A stretch of 64,000 bases of DNA from Pseudomonas sp. Q1-7. Its GTDB lineage: Bacteria > Pseudomonadota > Gammaproteobacteria > Pseudomonadales > Pseudomonadaceae. The notes under the pieces are model-generated. The model was not told the origin of the DNA. It worked only from the letters and a program-made list of their open reading frames with translations, and ran no database searches. Every line of letters begins with the position of its first letter. Positions within the stretch are counted from its first letter, which is position 1. The position numbers were made by a program, and so were the translations under genes. Below, one piece after another: positions 33,437 to 42,387 of the stretch. The stretch lies in NCBI RefSeq assembly GCF_028010285.1, contig NZ_CP116304.1, positions 3,426,501-3,490,500 on the forward strand. The letters are read 5' to 3'.

Positions 33437-34291
33437 TCAGGAATGCAGGTAACTGTCCACCACCCGCTGGTACTGGCTCGGCGAGGCGCCGATATGGTGC
33501 TTGAAGAATCGCGTGAAATGCCCCTGCTCGGAGAACCCCAACGACTCGGAAAGCAAGCCCAGGGTGCCACTACGCTCGCTGTCGAGCCAGGAAAAGGCCC
33601 GCTGCATCCTCGCCGCGTTGAGCAGCAGGTTGGGTGTCATGCCGGTGTCCTTGCGAAACAGGGAATAGAAGTGCGCGCGTGACAGACCACAGCATTTGGC
33701 CGCATTGTCGATTGGCGCCGGGTCATCCAAGTGATTGAGCAAATAGTCGGTACCTTTGCGCACCCGCGCGTCGCGGTATTCATTGACGGTGCGAACGCCC
33801 ATCCGACAGAGATGCCGCCACTGCGAGGAGTCTTCGATCAGTTGGATGAGGAAGTCGAACAAGTAAAACTCGATACGCTCCTGCGGAACCAGGCCGGGGC
33901 TGTGCATTTCAGCAATCAAACGATCCGCCAAATTGCGGTTTTGCGTGTTCAGTTCCATGGAGGATTGCGCAAAAAAGTCTGGACGACTGCTCAAGGCTAG
34001 CGACTGTTGCGCGGTGGCAAGCCAGGCGGGCTCGATATACAGAGCCAAAATCAAAGTATTGCCGGCACCCGCCTGATAATCGAAATAATGCGGTTCCCAG
34101 GCGTTGACCAAGACCGCATTGCGGTCGGTCAGCGGCACCTGACGGCCACGCACGTTGAAGAAGGTGTCGTCACCCGCCACTTTCACCAGCACATGGCATT
34201 CCGAATGGGTATGCATGACTAAGGGTTTATTCATGTTCAACAAGGCAACTCGGCCGAAATTGCCATGAAATACGCGTTGTGCGACCGACAT
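33437..34291 (-). CDS. AraC-family regulator of the furoate-type cluster
   Basis: 284 residues from the ATG at 34291 (ribosome site TGAGGGAGAACTG). The N-terminal cupin-like sensor (MNKPLVMHTHSECHVLVKVAGDD, VNAWEPHYFDY) is followed by two helix-turn-helix units (PIDNAAKCCGLSRAHFYSLFRKDTGMTPN; GLLSESLGFSEQGHFTRFFKHHIGASPSQYQR). AraC regulators are usual in furoate-degradation loci. It lies downstream of the catabolic genes on the same strand after a MocA remnant. Probably an activator responding to the substrate. Confidence 0.9.
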   Translation of the reverse strand: MSVAQRVFHGNFGRVALLNMNKPLVMHTHSECHVLVKVAGDDTFFNVRGRQVPLTDRNAVLVNAWEPHYFDYQAGAGNTLILALYIEPAWLATAQQSLALSSRPDFFAQSSMELNTQNRNLADRLIAEMHSPGLVPQERIEFYLFDFLIQLIEDSSQWRHLCRMGVRTVNEYRDARVRKGTDYLLNHLDDPAPIDNAAKCCGLSRAHFYSLFRKDTGMTPNLLLNAARMQRAFSWLDSERSGTLGLLSESLGFSEQGHFTRFFKHHIGASPSQYQRVVDSYLHS

Positions 34292-34372
34292 AGGCAGTTC
34301 TCCCTCATCCGCTGGATGAGCGTTGTCCGCAGCGCTTGGTTCCATCTGCGCCGTCTTGGAAAATTTCTCTCG

Positions 34373-34565
34373 GGGCGTTTAGCCGAAGGTCAGCAGGCGT
34401 ACCAACATCTTGGTGGATACCTGGATCCTCCACGTCGACAATCACGCAGGACGCCGCTTGCTTACGGAGGAACTCACGGGCACCGCTATCGCCATCGAGT
34501 TCCCGCAGCGCTGGCCAGCAATCTCGGCCGAACAACCCCGGATGTCCTGCATAGCGTCGATAGTT
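34373..34565 (-). pseudogene. C-terminal remnant of a MocA-type molybdenum cofactor cytidylyltransferase
   Basis: NYRRYAGHPGLFGRDCWPAL, then ELDGDSGAREFLRK and VDVEDPGIHQDVGTPADL follow the C-terminus of MocA/MobA-like nucleotidyltransferases (GHP, GD-x-GAR, D-x-DTP-x-DL). The N-terminal GTP/CTP-binding half is absent. It sits right after xdhC, where mocA is normally found in molybdenum hydroxylase clusters. The Mo enzyme here must depend on a MocA encoded elsewhere. Confidence 0.66.
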
Positions 34566-34645
34566 CGACTGAACAATATTTGACCAATTCGCCTTGGCGC
34601 ACAAGTACCTCTTAGTCGTAACGCCGATCCAGGGCAATGACCTGA

Positions 34646-35617
34646 TCACAAGGCATGACGCTCCCTGCCGTGGTATACGCGCAGGACATCCGCCATCACT
34701 GCCAGGGCTATTTCCGCCGGTGCCTTACTGCCCAGATCCAGGCCGATGGGCATGTGCAGGCGCGCGATCTGCTCGCTGGACAGGCCGCCAACGCGCTTGA
34801 GCCGTTCCGCGCGCTTGGCCGATGTGGCCTGCGAGCCCATGGCGCCAATGTAGAACGCCGGGGTGTGCACCGCCTCCATCAGGGCCAGGTCGTCGATACG
34901 CGGATCGTGGGTCAACGCCACCACTGCGGTGGCGGCGTGGCAGCCTCCAGCGCCGATAAACAGCGAGGGCAGCACGCGCTGTATCTGCACGCCGTCGAGC
35001 TCGATGTGCTCGACCTCCTCGCGGGGGTCACAGGCGATCACCTCACAGCCGATGGCACGGGCAAAAGCGGCGCAGGCCTCGGCCACCGGCGAGAGCCCGG
35101 CGAGGATCAGGCGCAGGACCGGGCCGACATGAATGCGCACCCTTTCATCGACGACTTGCACCCGTTCGCTACCCTGGTCGGCGTCCGGTTCCAGGCGCAG
35201 CGCACCACCGGCAAGGTCGACATGACGCACCAGGCGATGCTGACCGAGCAATGCCGCTTGCAGGCTTTCCAGGTGCTCGATCCACTCGCCGCTGGGTGCG
35301 CGGTGCTCCACCAGCACCACCAGCACCCCACCGCACGGCAAACGCAGGCGCCGACTCTCCTCGGCGCTGTCGCCGTAGCGGACAATCTGTGCCGACTCAC
35401 GCAACTCGCCACGGGCCATGCTGGCCAGGAATTCTTCCTCGACACAGCCGCCGGAGAGCGAGCCGACATGCTCACCAGCACCGCAGGCCACCAGCATCGC
35501 CCCCGGTGCGCGCGGCGCCGAACCATAGGTCGAGAGGACCGTACAGAACCACAACGCACGACCGGCACGGGCCCAGTCGAGCGCCTGGCTGACAACCTGT
35601 AGATCGAGATGGCGCAT
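34646..35617 (-). CDS. XdhC-family molybdenum hydroxylase maturation protein
   Basis: 323 residues from the ATG at 35617 (GAGG site); the upstream open frame to 35767 is spurious. Typical XdhC features: STYGSAPRAPGAMLV and SLSGGCVEEEF near the N-terminus, a Rossmann-like C-terminal half (VLRLILAGLSPVAEACAAFARAIG, GAMGSQATSAKRAERLKR, IGLDLGSKAPAEIALAVMADVL). XdhC proteins bind molybdopterin and deliver the sulfurated cofactor to the apo-enzyme. Here the client should be the HmfA-like subunit. It is separated from the oprD-type gene by a terminator. Confidence 0.88.
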   Translation of the reverse strand: MRHLDLQVVSQALDWARAGRALWFCTVLSTYGSAPRAPGAMLVACGAGEHVGSLSGGCVEEEFLASMARGELRESAQIVRYGDSAEESRRLRLPCGGVLVVLVEHRAPSGEWIEHLESLQAALLGQHRLVRHVDLAGGALRLEPDADQGSERVQVVDERVRIHVGPVLRLILAGLSPVAEACAAFARAIGCEVIACDPREEVEHIELDGVQIQRVLPSLFIGAGGCHAATAVVALTHDPRIDDLALMEAVHTPAFYIGAMGSQATSAKRAERLKRVGGLSSEQIARLHMPIGLDLGSKAPAEIALAVMADVLRVYHGRERHAL

Positions 35618-35888
35618 GATTCCAGTACCTCGTAGAGCCAGTATCACCCGTGCCTTGACAGGGGAGACAGCAGACGCGAACTTGCCGGATTCGCACTTAT
35701 CCAGACATGCGCTGGTGCCGGAGATTTCCGGTGACGCCTCCCTTTTGTCGTTGCTGCGTTTTATCAATCGTCCGCCGGATGGTCAGGTTACGGAAACGGA
35801 ATGGCGCACGTATTGCCAACCCAATGGAATATTGATCTTCACGTCCGTCGATTTGCCTTTTCGTCTAAGTAAGGGCTGGCTAGCGAAT
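35618..35888. other. Spacer upstream of xdhC
   Basis: No gene seen. It separates xdhC from the oprD terminator and presumably holds a separate promoter for the xdhC/mocA-remnant/araC stretch. Confidence 0.35.
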
Positions 35889-35912
35889 AGAAAAGGCCCA
35901 CGAGAGCGGGCC
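35889..35912 (-). terminator. Intrinsic terminator after the OprD-family gene
   Basis: On the minus strand, GGCCCGC-TCTC-GTGGGCC forms a 7-bp stem (one G-U pair) with a 4-base loop, followed at once by TTTTCT. It starts 30 bases past the porin stop codon, so the hmf-type operon ends here. Confidence 0.8.
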
Positions 35913-35941
35913 AAGCCATCACCCGGGATACCGGGAAGGGC

Positions 35942-37234
35942 TCAAAACAAAGTCAGGGTGTAGCTAAGGATCAGACGGTTTTCGTCGACGTCAGTGCGGT
36001 AGTTGGACCGCGCGGTGACGTTGCGCACTTTCACCCCCAGGCCTTTAAACGAACCGCTCTGCACCACGTAGCCGACGTCCAGGTCGCGCTCCCACTCATT
36101 GCCCTCGAAACCGCGGCCGGTGTCGACGTTGTCGCCGGTCAGGTAGCGCACCCCGGCGACAAGGCCCGGCAAGCCCATGGCGGCGAAGTCGTAGTCGTAG
36201 CGCACTTGCCAGGAACGCTCATCAGCCGAGTCGAAGGTGAAGGTCGGCACCTCGTTGCCCAGCGGGCTGACGTTGGCGAATACCCGCGGCAGGCCGTCGT
36301 CACCGAACATGGCCTGGTAGCCGAGATAGAAAGTGTGGCCGCCGTGCTTGGCCGAGAGCAGGGAGTAAAAGGCCTGGTTGTCGATCTCGCCCGCCAATTG
36401 CTTGCCGTCCTCTGCCGAGTCGAAATAGCCGATGTTGGCGCCGAGTACCCACTGGCCGACCGGCTCACTGTGCTTGAGGCTGAAGTGACGCTGGTTGTAG
36501 ATGTCCTCCAACTGGGCGTACCAGGCGCCGACCGAGGTACGCGTGGCGTTGAAGGCGTAGTCGGCGCCGGCATAGTTGAAGCGGTCCGTGGTGATCAACC
36601 CGCCGGCATTGCGCAGCGGGACGAACCCGAGCATGGCGCCCAGTTCCTCGTCACCAGCCTCGTTGCGCAGGCTGGTGGAGCGCAGTTGGCCGCCCTGCAG
36701 AGTCAGGCCGGCGATCTCGTTGGAGACGATACTGGCGCCTTGGTAGGTCGGCGGCAGCAGGCGGATATCGCCGAAGTACAGCACCGGCAGCATTAGCTGC
36801 TGTTCGCCGATCTTCAGCTCGGTCTTCGATAACTTGACCTTCAGTGCTGCCCCCAGGCGGCTGTAGTCATCGGCCGCCCTGCCCTCTTCGGTCACCGGCA
36901 GCAGGCCGGTATTGACCCGATCCGGGCTGCTATCGAGTTTGATCCCCAGCAGGCCCAAAGCATCCACGCCAAAGCCCACGGTGCCCGGGGTGTAGCCGGA
37001 TTTTACATTGAGGATGAAGCCCTGGGCCCACTCCTCGGCCTTGGACTGCTGGTTCGGCCCGACGATGTCGGAGAAGTCGCGACTGAAGTAGTAATTGCGT
37101 GCTTGCAGGGTCGCCGTGGCGTCCTCGAAAAAATCGCTTTCGGCAGCCAGAGCCTGGATCGGCAACCCCAGCAGCAAACCGGTGTAGAACAGGCAATGGG
37201 TGGGTTTGCATGGGCGAGTCAAGGGAAAGGTCAT
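35942..37234 (-). CDS. OprD-family outer-membrane porin
   Basis: 430 residues: signal peptide up to QALAA, then the OprD opening [24 protein letters not shown], alternating strands and a terminal Phe ([12 protein letters not shown]). Substrate-specific porins of this family (BenF, OprQ and others) admit small aromatic or heterocyclic carboxylates. Its place at the end of the furoate-type operon, after the BenE-like carrier, suggests uptake of the same acid. An imperfect A-rich motif (ACAACAAT) overlaps the start. Confidence 0.92.
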   Translation of the reverse strand: MTFPLTRPCKPTHCLFYTGLLLGLPIQALAAESDFFEDATATLQARNYYFSRDFSDIVGPNQQSKAEEWAQGFILNVKSGYTPGTVGFGVDALGLLGIKLDSSPDRVNTGLLPVTEEGRAADDYSRLGAALKVKLSKTELKIGEQQLMLPVLYFGDIRLLPPTYQGASIVSNEIAGLTLQGGQLRSTSLRNEAGDEELGAMLGFVPLRNAGGLITTDRFNYAGADYAFNATRTSVGAWYAQLEDIYNQRHFSLKHSEPVGQWVLGANIGYFDSAEDGKQLAGEIDNQAFYSLLSAKHGGHTFYLGYQAMFGDDGLPRVFANVSPLGNEVPTFTFDSADERSWQVRYDYDFAAMGLPGLVAGVRYLTGDNVDTGRGFEGNEWERDLDVGYVVQSGSFKGLGVKVRNVTARSNYRTDVDENRLILSYTLTLF

Positions 37235-37383
37235 TGTTGTAAGCTCTCTTTCTTATTAGATTTTTAGGCAAAAGAGTTCCCACAGGCCTCTTGCAGGTCC
37301 ATGTGTGGCAAGTGGGAACTCTTGAGAGGTACAGCGTTCAAGCAGTGCGTGGTTTGTCGTTACTGGCCGACGGCAGCGCGACG

Positions 37384-38625
37384 CTAGACGGCCCGCTCAC
37401 GGTGCAGTTCACCGAGCAACCAGGACACCGCCACGCCGATCACCAGCGCCCAGAACGGCGCGCTGATACCGAACAGGCTGAACTTGCTCATGGCCACCAC
37501 CAGGGCAACGAATGCACCGATCTGGCAACCGGTTTCCTTGTGGAAGGCCTGCTGCAACGAGCTGAGCAAAACGCCGATCATCGCCAGGCCGGCGACCACC
37601 AGGATCAACTCACGCGGCAAGGCGAGGATGAACGGCACGGCGACACCGGCGAACACGCCAAACAGGGCGAACAGCACGCCATTGACCAGGGTCGCCCCGT
37701 AGCGTTGACGCGGATCGTCGCCGGCCTGCTCGGAACTGCAGATCGCCGTCATCGGCCCGGCGATATTGGCGTTGTGCCCGCCCAACAGCCCGGCCAGCAT
37801 GCCGCCCACGCCGCTCACCACGGTCATCGCATTGACCGGTGGTTTGTAACCCTCGACCATCAGTACACCGGTGGCCTGGGCATTCTCGGCACCGATTACC
37901 AGCGCCGCCAGCGGCACCGATATGGCGAAGAATGTAGCCAGGGTGAACATGGGAGTGGTGAAAGCCGGCATGACGAAGGCGATATCCACTTCTGCCGGTT
38001 TCAGCAGGCCCATCGCCAAGGCCACGGCGAACCCCACCACCCCGGCAGCCAGTACCGGCGGCACCGCCTTGACGAAGCGCATGACCAGGAAGAAGGTCAG
38101 CGCCGCCAGACCAGCCATCAGCGGAGCGCTGCCGACCGCGTCTACCGCGCCGACGCCAAAGCGAATCATCGCCCCGGCGATCATCGCCATGACGATGGGC
38201 ATCGGCAGCCAGCGCATCAACTTGCCAATCACCCCGCTCAAGCCGAGCAGCAAGACCAGCGCACCGCTCATGATGAAAGCGCCGACCGCCTGGCGAAAAT
38301 CCAGACCGCCAAGTGCCGCGATCAAGATCGCCGCGCCAGGAATCGAATAAGCGCCGCAGATCGGCTGGCGGTAGCGCAGCGCCATGCCGATGCTGATCAG
38401 TCCGCCGAGCACGTAGATGGCGAATAGCCAGGCAACCGTCTGGCCATTGCTCAAATGGCCGGCTTCGGCGGCGCTGATGACGATCAGCGCCGGCCCGGAA
38501 CAGCCGAACAGCGCGGCTACTACCCCGGCACTGACCGACTTGAGGGTGATTGCCTCTCGGATTGAGTAGCCCGATGAGGCGCCGGAAGGTGGTGCAAAAA
38601 CAGTGTTCGCTTTATTGCCAGGCAT
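37384..38625 (-). CDS. BenE-family aromatic/heterocyclic acid:proton symporter
   Basis: 413 residues with about twelve hydrophobic helices and BenE motifs (FGCSGPALIVISAAEAGHLS, YRQPICGAYSIPGAAILIAAL, GLLGGHNANIAGPMTAICSSEQAG). BenE carriers import benzoate and related acids with protons. With no benzoate dioxygenase genes here, the more likely cargo is the substrate of the adjacent CoA ligase and Mo hydroxylase, probably 2-furoate. Confidence 0.92.
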   Translation of the reverse strand: MPGNKANTVFAPPSGASSGYSIREAITLKSVSAGVVAALFGCSGPALIVISAAEAGHLSNGQTVAWLFAIYVLGGLISIGMALRYRQPICGAYSIPGAAILIAALGGLDFRQAVGAFIMSGALVLLLGLSGVIGKLMRWLPMPIVMAMIAGAMIRFGVGAVDAVGSAPLMAGLAALTFFLVMRFVKAVPPVLAAGVVGFAVALAMGLLKPAEVDIAFVMPAFTTPMFTLATFFAISVPLAALVIGAENAQATGVLMVEGYKPPVNAMTVVSGVGGMLAGLLGGHNANIAGPMTAICSSEQAGDDPRQRYGATLVNGVLFALFGVFAGVAVPFILALPRELILVVAGLAMIGVLLSSLQQAFHKETGCQIGAFVALVVAMSKFSLFGISAPFWALVIGVAVSWLLGELHRERAV

Positions 38626-38641
38626 GACCCGTTCTCCGCGA

Positions 38642-38649
38642 TTGTTGTT
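38642..38649 (-). promoter_or_regulatory. Crc/Hfq-like A-rich motif before benE-type gene
   Basis: Coding-strand AACAACAA, a perfect AANAANAA, lies 17 bases ahead of the start codon and just 5' of the GGAGAA ribosome site. Confidence 0.45.
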
Positions 38650-38708
38650 GTAATGCGGTATGACCGTTGTCTGCCGAGGCCTGCCGCTGGCAAGCCCCGA
38701 CGGGAAGG

Positions 38709-39512
38709 TTACTCGCCGCGGAATACCGCCGTCCGCTTGCTGTGGAACGCCTCGACGCCTTCCTTGAAGTCGTGCGAGCTGCGCAGGCGGCTGTAGCAGT
38801 GGCCTTCCATCTCGATGGCCACGCTCAGCGGCGCGTCTTCGTTGTCGTTGATCAACCGCTTGGCCGTGCGCTGGGCCAGCGGCGAGAAGCGCCGCAGTTC
38901 ATCGACCAGCGCGTCTACCGTGCTTTCCAGCTCGGCGTCCGCCACGCACTCGGTGGCGATACCCCACTCGTAGGCCTGTTCGCCGCTGATGCGTTTGGCA
39001 CGCATGACCATGTGCTTGGTGCGGGCCACACCGATGATCTTCTGCAGACGCGCCGAGCCACCGGAGCCGGGGATCTGCCCGAGATTCTGCTCGGGCAATG
39101 CGTAGCGAGTAGTCTCCGAGGCGATACGGAAATCGCAGGCCAGCGACAGCTCGAAACCGACGCCGAAGGTGTAGCCACGGTTGGCGGCGATCACCGGCTT
39201 CTCGCAGCGCACCGGCGCGGCAACGTTCCAGGCCAGCTTGGAGACGTGCTCCGGCGAGGCCTCGAGGAAGCCCTTGATGTCGCCCCCGCTGGAGAAGTGC
39301 TCGCCCACCGCGCGCAGCACGATGACGCGCACTTGCGGATGTGCGTCAAGCGCTTCGAAGACCTGGCGCAGTTGGTCGCGCTGGGCCATGGAGATGACGT
39401 TCAGCGGCGGGCGGTTGAGGATGATGTCGGCGCGCTCACGGGCCACATCGACCTCGACCTGGAAGCCGTCGAACGGGGTTTCGAGAAATTGCTGGATCGC
39501 TTGCAGTTGCAT
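38709..39512 (-). CDS. hmfE: Crotonase-fold enzyme, probable 2-oxoglutaroyl-CoA hydrolase
   Basis: 267 residues of the enoyl-CoA hydratase/isomerase fold: oxyanion-hole segments HFSSGGDIKGFLE and NRGYTFGVGFELSLACDFRIAS, then EQNLGQIPGSGGSARLQKIIG. In furoate degradation HmfE belongs to this fold and splits 2-oxoglutaroyl-CoA to 2-oxoglutarate. The assignment rests on gene order (Mo hydroxylase, CoA ligase, crotonase) more than on residues; an ordinary hydratase is the alternative. Confidence 0.72.
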   Translation of the reverse strand: MQLQAIQQFLETPFDGFQVEVDVARERADIILNRPPLNVISMAQRDQLRQVFEALDAHPQVRVIVLRAVGEHFSSGGDIKGFLEASPEHVSKLAWNVAAPVRCEKPVIAANRGYTFGVGFELSLACDFRIASETTRYALPEQNLGQIPGSGGSARLQKIIGVARTKHMVMRAKRISGEQAYEWGIATECVADAELESTVDALVDELRRFSPLAQRTAKRLINDNEDAPLSVAIEMEGHCYSRLRSSHDFKEGVEAFHSKRTAVFRGE

Positions 39513-39539
39513 GATAGATGTCCTCGGGATAATGAGCGG

Positions 39540-41072
39540 TCAGCCTTTTTGGGCCTGTTCCTGGTGCTGAGCCAGCAAGACGCGGCGCAGCACCTTGCCG
39601 ACGGGGGATTTGGGAATTTGATCGATGAACTGGTAACGCCGCGGACGCTTGAACTTAGCCAGACCGGAGCTGATGCAGTGGGCATCCAGTTCGCTTTCGC
39701 TGACCTCGGCCCGCAGCTTGATGAAGGCGGCGATGATCTTGCCCCACTGCTCGTCCGGCAAACCGACCACCACCACTTCCTCGACGGCGGGGTGCAGTGA
39801 GAGCACGTTCTCGATCTCCACTGGACTGACGTTCTCGCCGCCGGTGATGATCAGGTCGTCCACCCGCCCGGTGACAAACAGGTCGCCGTCCTCATCGAAA
39901 TAGCCGGTGTCACCGGTGAAGTACCAGCCTTCGCGCAGCGCCTTGGCAGTGGCTTCGGGGCGGTTCAGGTAGCCTTCGAACGCCTCGTCACTGGCCAGGT
40001 CGGCGATGATCTGGCCCTCCTCCATGGGCTTGGTTTGCACCTGAGCCGATTCGGCGTCGATCGGCACCACACGCACCCGCTGGTTCAGCGCGCTGCGCCC
40101 CGAGGAGCCAGGCTTGCGGCTGGCCTGCTGGTCGATGGTGAAGGTATAGATCTCCGAGCTGCCGTAGTGGTTTACGAACAACTGCGGCTGGAACGCCTGC
40201 TCGACGCGGCGCATCAGCCCGTCGCTCATGGGTGCGCCGGCGAAGCCGATTTTCTCCACGCTGGCGACCCGTTCGCGGGCGAAGGCTGGGTGCTCGATGA
40301 GCATGTGATAGAGAGTCGGTACCAGGTACAGGTTGCTGACCTGTTCCCGCTCGATAGCCTCCAGGGTAGCCTCGACGTCGAACTTCGGCACGCAGACGAA
40401 ATGCCCGTCGATCAGCGCCATGGCCAGCAGCGAGCGCACGCCCATGGTGTGGTACAGCGGCATCACGCCGAGGGTGCACTCGCCGTGGCGATAGAGGTTC
40501 TGCGCCACATGTGCGACCGCCGCGGCGCGTTCCGCGCGGTGCCGGCGTGGTACGCCCTTGGGCTTGCTGGTGGTGCCCGAGGTATAGAGCAGCAGGGAGA
40601 AATCCTCGGGTGTGGAGCGCAGGATGGTCGCTGTCGGCGCCTCTGCGCAAAGCTCGGCGAAGCTCAGGTCGCCGTCCGCGGCGCGCTCACCCACGGCGAT
40701 CCGCGGCAGATCGATCGCGGCCGCGCAGGCTGCGACCGCGGCAACGGTGGAGTCGTCGTAGGCCAATGCGCGGATCTGCGCATCTTCGATGCAGTAGGCC
40801 AACTCCTCCGCAGTCAAGCGCCAGTTCAGCGGGGTCATTACGATGCCGGCGAACTGGCAGGCCCAGTGCAGGGTTGCCATCTGCCAGCGGTTCTGCATGG
40901 CCACCAGCAGGCGATCACCCCTGCCCAGCCCGAGCGACTCGAGGCCGTGGGCGACACACTGGATTTCGGCGAACCACTGTTCGTAGGTTTTTTTCACTGT
41001 GCCGTCGCTGACCGCAGTGGCCAGTGGACGGCGTTCCACGGCAGCAAGGAAGCTGCGTCCCAGATCGAACAT
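39540..41072 (-). CDS. hmfD: Acyl-CoA ligase, probable 2-furoate:CoA ligase
   Basis: 510 residues from the ATG at 41072, overlapping the stop of the upstream gene by one base. Adenylate-forming motifs: LLLYTSGTTSKPKGVPRRH, NHYGSSEIYTF, GWYFTGDTGYFDEDGD, GRVDDLIITGGENVSPVEIE and the C-terminal Lys in KSPVGKVLRR. It activates a carboxylic acid to its CoA ester for the Mo hydroxylase encoded by the three genes ahead. Furoate is the best guess from the whole set; a benzoate-type acid is the alternative. An AACAATAA motif overlaps the start codon. Confidence 0.78.
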   Translation of the reverse strand: MFDLGRSFLAAVERRPLATAVSDGTVKKTYEQWFAEIQCVAHGLESLGLGRGDRLLVAMQNRWQMATLHWACQFAGIVMTPLNWRLTAEELAYCIEDAQIRALAYDDSTVAAVAACAAAIDLPRIAVGERAADGDLSFAELCAEAPTATILRSTPEDFSLLLYTSGTTSKPKGVPRRHRAERAAAVAHVAQNLYRHGECTLGVMPLYHTMGVRSLLAMALIDGHFVCVPKFDVEATLEAIEREQVSNLYLVPTLYHMLIEHPAFARERVASVEKIGFAGAPMSDGLMRRVEQAFQPQLFVNHYGSSEIYTFTIDQQASRKPGSSGRSALNQRVRVVPIDAESAQVQTKPMEEGQIIADLASDEAFEGYLNRPEATAKALREGWYFTGDTGYFDEDGDLFVTGRVDDLIITGGENVSPVEIENVLSLHPAVEEVVVVGLPDEQWGKIIAAFIKLRAEVSESELDAHCISSGLAKFKRPRRYQFIDQIPKSPVGKVLRRVLLAQHQEQAQKG

Positions 41073-41079
41073 TATTGTT
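41072..41079 (-). promoter_or_regulatory. Crc/Hfq-like A-rich motif at CoA ligase start
   Basis: AACAATAA, a perfect AANAANAA, directly abuts and overlaps the ATG and the preceding stop, between ribosome site (GAGG) and start codon. Occupancy would block translation initiation. Confidence 0.5.
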
Positions 41080-41578
41080 GTACCTCTTCGTTCGTTTGGC
41101 GTTGGGCAGCCACTTCCAGCACCGCCTGGACGATGCCGGTGTAACCGGTGCAGCGGCACAGGTGCCCAGAGAGCATGTCGCGCACTTCGGCCTCGCTCGG
41201 GTCGGGCTGCCGCTCGAGGAAATCCACGCAGGACATGAGGATGCCCGTAGTGCAGAAACCGCACTGCAGGGCGTGATGACGGCGGAACGCCTGTTGCAGG
41301 TCGCTCAGCGTGTCGTCGTCGGCCAGCGATTCGACTGTCTCGATGCGCCGCTCGTGGGCCTGCACGGCGAGCATCAGGCAGGAGCGCACGGCGACGCCGT
41401 CCACCAGCACCGTGCAGGCGCCGCAGACGCCGTGTTCGCAGCCGACATGGACGCCTGTGGCGCCGAGGTCGTGGCGCAGGAAATCGCACAACTGGGTGCG
41501 CGGCTCGGCCAGGCCTTCGCGCGAGCGACCATTGAGTTCGAGACGGACGGGGAAACGTTGTTCGGCGGTTGCGCGCAT
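41072..41578 (-). CDS. hmfC: Molybdenum hydroxylase [2Fe-2S] subunit, probable furoyl-CoA dehydrogenase small subunit
   Basis: 168 residues with both iron-sulfur sites: plant-ferredoxin type [15 protein letters not shown] plus C in SCLML, and the alpha-helical site [12 protein letters not shown] with CRCTGYTGI. This is the electron-transfer subunit of the xanthine oxidase family. Two bases after the FAD subunit gene. Confidence 0.88.
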   Translation of the reverse strand: MRATAEQRFPVRLELNGRSREGLAEPRTQLCDFLRHDLGATGVHVGCEHGVCGACTVLVDGVAVRSCLMLAVQAHERRIETVESLADDDTLSDLQQAFRRHHALQCGFCTTGILMSCVDFLERQPDPSEAEVRDMLSGHLCRCTGYTGIVQAVLEVAAQRQTNEEVQQ

Positions 41579-41580
41579 GT

Positions 41581-42387
41581 TCAGACTCCTTCGATGAGCC
41601 GGTGACCCAGCTCGCGAATCAGTTGCCGGCGGTAGGCCGCGCTGGCGTGCACATCGTCCTGGGCGTCGAGCGACCAGGCGGTTTCGTTGAGCGCGTCGGC
41701 TAGCGCCGCGCCGCGCGGCAGGCTGCGCACCACCGGGCGATCGGCGACCCCGCCGACGCCCAGGCGCACTTCGTCGGTGCCGACACAGGCGGCCAGCGAG
41801 ACGATGGCGAAGTCGCCGTGGCGCATGGCGATTTCCCGGAAGCGGTAGCCGATGCCCTCGCGTTTGAGCGGGAAGCGCACCTCGACGAGCAGTTCGTCAG
41901 CGCGTTTGTCGGTAGTGAGGATCCCCTGGAAGAACTCGGCGGCCTTGACCACGCGCCTGCCCTTCTTCGACTCCAGGACGATCTCGCCGCCTAAGGTCAC
42001 CAGGCACAGCGGCAGCTCGGCGCTGGGATCCGCGTGGGCCACCGAACCGCACACGGTGCCGCGGTTGCGGGTCTGGAAGTGGCCGATCCAGGGCATCGCC
42101 AGGGCCAGCAGCGGCACCTCGTCGACCAGCGTCGACCGCGCCAGCAGCTGCGCCTGGCGCACCGCCGCGCCAACGGCCAGGCAATCCTTGCGCAGCTCGA
42201 TATAGTCCAGGTCGGCGACTTGGTTGATGTCGATCAGCAGCTTGGGCTGGGCCAGGCGCATGTTCAGCACCGCCATCAGCGACTGCCCGCCGGCAATGAT
42301 GCGCGCCTCCTGGCCATACTCGGCGAGCAGCTCGAGCACCTGGCGGCGGCTCTCGGCGCGGACGTAATCGAAGGCAGCCGGTTTCAT
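41581..42387 (-). CDS. hmfB: Molybdenum hydroxylase FAD subunit, probable furoyl-CoA dehydrogenase medium subunit
   Basis: 268 residues from the ATG at 42387 (ATGA overlap with the large subunit). FAD-binding motifs of the CoxM type: AGGQSLMAVLNMRLAQP, HFQTRNRGTVCGSVAHADPSAELP, and C-terminal CO-dehydrogenase flavoprotein domain (RFREIAMRHGDFAIVSLAA). Accepts electrons through the iron-sulfur subunit. Confidence 0.88.
   Translation of the reverse strand: MKPAAFDYVRAESRRQVLELLAEYGQEARIIAGGQSLMAVLNMRLAQPKLLIDINQVADLDYIELRKDCLAVGAAVRQAQLLARSTLVDEVPLLALAMPWIGHFQTRNRGTVCGSVAHADPSAELPLCLVTLGGEIVLESKKGRRVVKAAEFFQGILTTDKRADELLVEVRFPLKREGIGYRFREIAMRHGDFAIVSLAACVGTDEVRLGVGGVADRPVVRSLPRGAALADALNETAWSLDAQDDVHASAAYRRQLIRELGHRLIEGV

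Noticed and set aside
37384-38625. Benzoate degradation locus based on the BenE-type carrier
   Set aside because: No benABCD or catechol genes are present; the surrounding enzymes act through CoA esters and a Mo hydroxylase.
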